A DNA stretch of 64,000 bases from Malurus cyaneus samueli (taxonomy: Eukaryota; Chordata; Aves; Passeriformes; Maluridae). Position 1 is the first letter of the stretch; each line of letters starts with the position of its first letter. Location: contig CM019229.1 in the NCBI GenBank assembly GCA_009741485.1, positions 16,924-80,923 on the forward strand, written 5' to 3'. Shown piece by piece: positions 61,827-64,000 of this stretch. The translations under genes and the position numbers were made by a program. The notes below the pieces were generated by a model. It had not been told where the DNA came from and ran no database searches. It saw only the letters and a program-made list of their open reading frames with translations.

Positions 61827-64000
61827 TTAAGGCGAGCCAGTGCAGCGTCTAAGAAAAAGGAAGAAGTAGAGTTAGAAAGAAATGCAATAAACTTTCTCGC
61901 GCAAGATGGGGTTTCTGCGTTCATCACGAAGGACCAGTTACAGTGCTCCTATCCCTGAACACAAAAATGTACAAACAGCTGGACTCTGGACTGAGGGATT
62001 CACGGCCCAGGACGCAAAGAACCCGGTTAATGCATCAGCTCATCCAGCGAGCAGAGGCCTACTCCAGCATGCGGGAAGACCAAGACAATGCAGCTTCGGG
62101 TAGGCTCTTGCGCAACAGACGCGCTGCGACTGAGTGAGCATGGGTCCCACTTCTACTGGGCTCGGTCGAGCTATTACGCGTCCTTTCATCTATGATCTAA
62201 ACCTGCCGCTGAGTCACTCAGAACCTCACCTTTGCTTGCTCCGAGTTGCTTACCCAAGTCAGAGTCTTACTGTGCGAGCGGAGCAAGCAGAGAAGAACAT
62301 CCTGCTCCACATTCTTGCAGGGCAGCCGAGAGGCAAGTTTCTGATGTGAGAGTGGTAGGAAATAATGGACCCAAGCTGTGTCAACTGAAATTGGCAGCTA
62401 TCCTCTGTAATGGTGTTGCTCCCCAAGCGCCAAGGCTTGTCTAATAGAGTTAGGTCTTTTCGCGTCAGAGTACACTCACTCATCCAGTCCCCTAATCTTG
62501 CGACTCTTTTTGTGCTGTTCTCCAATTTTAACATGTAGTTACTAGTGTCTATACTACACAACCATTCACTTAGAGCCTCTAGATCACACAGTCAGTCAAT
62601 TGGTTGATGTTCCACGCGTATGTGGTTCTTAGAGTGATACCAAAGCTAATGCGAAATAAAGTATCATTCATGTGAGGCTGAAAGTTTGAGAGGTTCTGTG
62701 CGCGCGTAAGACATTCAGGTCACAGCCACTTGAAGACACATATCCTAAATACCATTCCACTGTGATAGTGGGGCTAAAGGCTTCTAGCAGTAGTGTCCCT
62801 TATGCATATAGTCGTCCTTAAACTGGCAGCACCTAATGTACTGCATCTGGGAAGCACGACAGATAGGTTGGAGTTGGCGCAGAGCCATGGAACATAAATG
62901 GGCCGAGAACCCACTCATGACAAAAGCTTGTGCATTCCTGAGACCAACGCTGTTTCAACAGCACCCTCATGTTGCTGATGGCAATGGAGAAAGGCTGCTG
63001 CTTAATTGCCCTTGTGGAACAAACAGAAGCTGTTTGCGTTCTTTGGGGCACTGCAGAAGACTTTCAATTGGCGAGGTCACAAGAGAGGCTCAAGAGATTC
63101 ACCTCACAGCCTTACCTCAAAGTAAAACGGAGCTTCTACAGGGTATAAAGAGGGTGGTATAACCCGCGGAGTTTCCGGAGCTATTTAAGAGATTCTCATT
63201 TGCATTATTCCAGCCTAAGGCCAGATTTGCGCATAAAACACACTCACGTGGTGTAAGAGCGACGGCACCTGGTTTTATACACCATGTGAACGTTCTAGTA
63301 GGGCTTCTGCATCTTGCGAGCAGCAGCTTTTGTCTGCACGCAGAACTTGCTCTGAGCGTGTTTGTAGGCATTAAGTGGCATAAATGCTTGTCTCACTACC
63401 CATCGGTAATCGGTATATTTGCCATCTGGAAGTGCTGGCGAGGCGACCTCAGCGTGCATCTGATCCGTATGCACAGAGAGATTGAATAGTGTACTGAAGA
63501 GCTATATAACGCAGTGAGTAGGCCAATGGCTGGTCGTTAGCAGTTACGTAGCTCCTCTGTCAGACTCAGTGCATCACATCGCCGTATGTAATGTAATGTG
63601 TACTGCCAAGCTGTTCGTGTCTACAACATAGCTCACTGCAAGCACATCTCGCAAATAGAGTCGCTTTCCAGTTGAGATTGCAGTCAAGGAACAGAGCATG
63701 CGAGAGTATGTAAGCAGTGTGGGTGGGAATGGTCGCATAGAAGGAATGATTGCATATGCACTAGCTAGCTCCTTCAGCCATCTTCACTACTCTTCAATCA
63801 GCTTGAGTGCGCAGCAAGACAGTGCCACTGAACTCTTTCTTCAGGCGGTCGTGCCCCTACGTGTTGTGTTATCTCTCTAACGATAACGGATGCTAGAGCT
63901 GCGTAACAAGCGCCAGTAGCTCTTAGAATATCATTGAGACAAACCACACATGTAGCCCAGTGCCTACCACGGATCCATCGCGGTGTCTTCCTCTCTGTAG
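61827..64000. other. Noisy inverted copy of 46.0-44.5 kb, probable assembly artefact
   Basis: From TTAAGGC onward the sequence follows the reverse complement of 46001 down to about 44490. Anchors include GTTACAGTGCTCCTATCC (61937 vs 45937), GCTGCTGCTTAATTGCC (to 63010 vs 45165) and the CTTCA.CCATCTTC block (63772 vs 44622). Between anchors the copy is longer by 1.39 and 1.40 times. Extra bases are spread evenly, and CpG is no longer depleted. This fits uncorrected long-read sequence at a contig end. Open frames of 60-108 codons here should be ignored. Confidence 0.85.

Noticed and set aside
61749..62349. Frames suggesting a coiled or basic protein downstream of the 61412 exon
   Set aside because: Most of this falls in the noisy inverted copy. 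The same DNA at 45.6-46.0 kb, reverse-complemented, does not preserve the frames.

Overview
The window is vertebrate nuclear DNA, almost certainly from a bird and probably a songbird. Genes have short GT/AG-bounded exons and long introns, CR1 LINE 3' ends are scattered through it, and there are many avian-type ERV solo LTRs of the TGT..GGTTTT / AAACCA..ACA kind. Outside two CpG islands, CpG is depleted. No prokaryotic genes, CRISPR arrays or rRNA/tRNA genes were seen.

Layout. (1) 390-7855, + strand: the 3' seven coding exons of a ficolin gene, with three collagen-like exons followed by a complete fibrinogen-like domain and stop. The signal-peptide exon(s) lie to the left of the window. (2) 8.1-19.3 kb: a block dense in LTRs. 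Five solo LTRs here keep direct target-site duplications, and one carries an expanded ~37-bp minisatellite. (3) 20013-32871, - strand: eight coding exons of a compact TESK/LIMK-family protein kinase, tail to tail with the ficolin. All catalytic motifs are intact but almost no C-terminal tail is present. A GC-rich candidate 5' non-coding exon lies at 47.07-47.2 kb. (4) 33-46 kb: no recognisable coding exons, with CR1 copies, an LTR broken by a CR1-containing insertion, and homopolymers. (5) 48.2-54.7 kb: a decayed class I (gammaretrovirus-like) provirus on the - strand. It has two LTRs, a tRNA-Pro-type primer-binding site, remnants of gag, protease and the start of RT, and three younger LTRs nested inside it. 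(6) 55-60.3 kb: another solo LTR and two unassigned candidate - strand exons. (7) 60.9-61.8 kb: a strong CpG island with three CACGTG E-boxes at exact 23-bp spacing just ahead of a + strand first exon that encodes a hydrophobic leader. (8) 61.83-64.0 kb: a noisy, uniformly ~1.4x lengthened, inverted copy of 46.0-44.5 kb. I read this as unpolished or chimeric assembly rather than real genome.

The two clear genes are a secreted pattern-recognition lectin and an intracellular kinase. They are convergent neighbours with no evident functional link. Most other structure comes from retroelements. The strongest unusual signals are the noisy inverted terminal copy, the nested provirus, the phased E-boxes and the kinase-only TESK-like gene. 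I found no convincing new multi-gene system.
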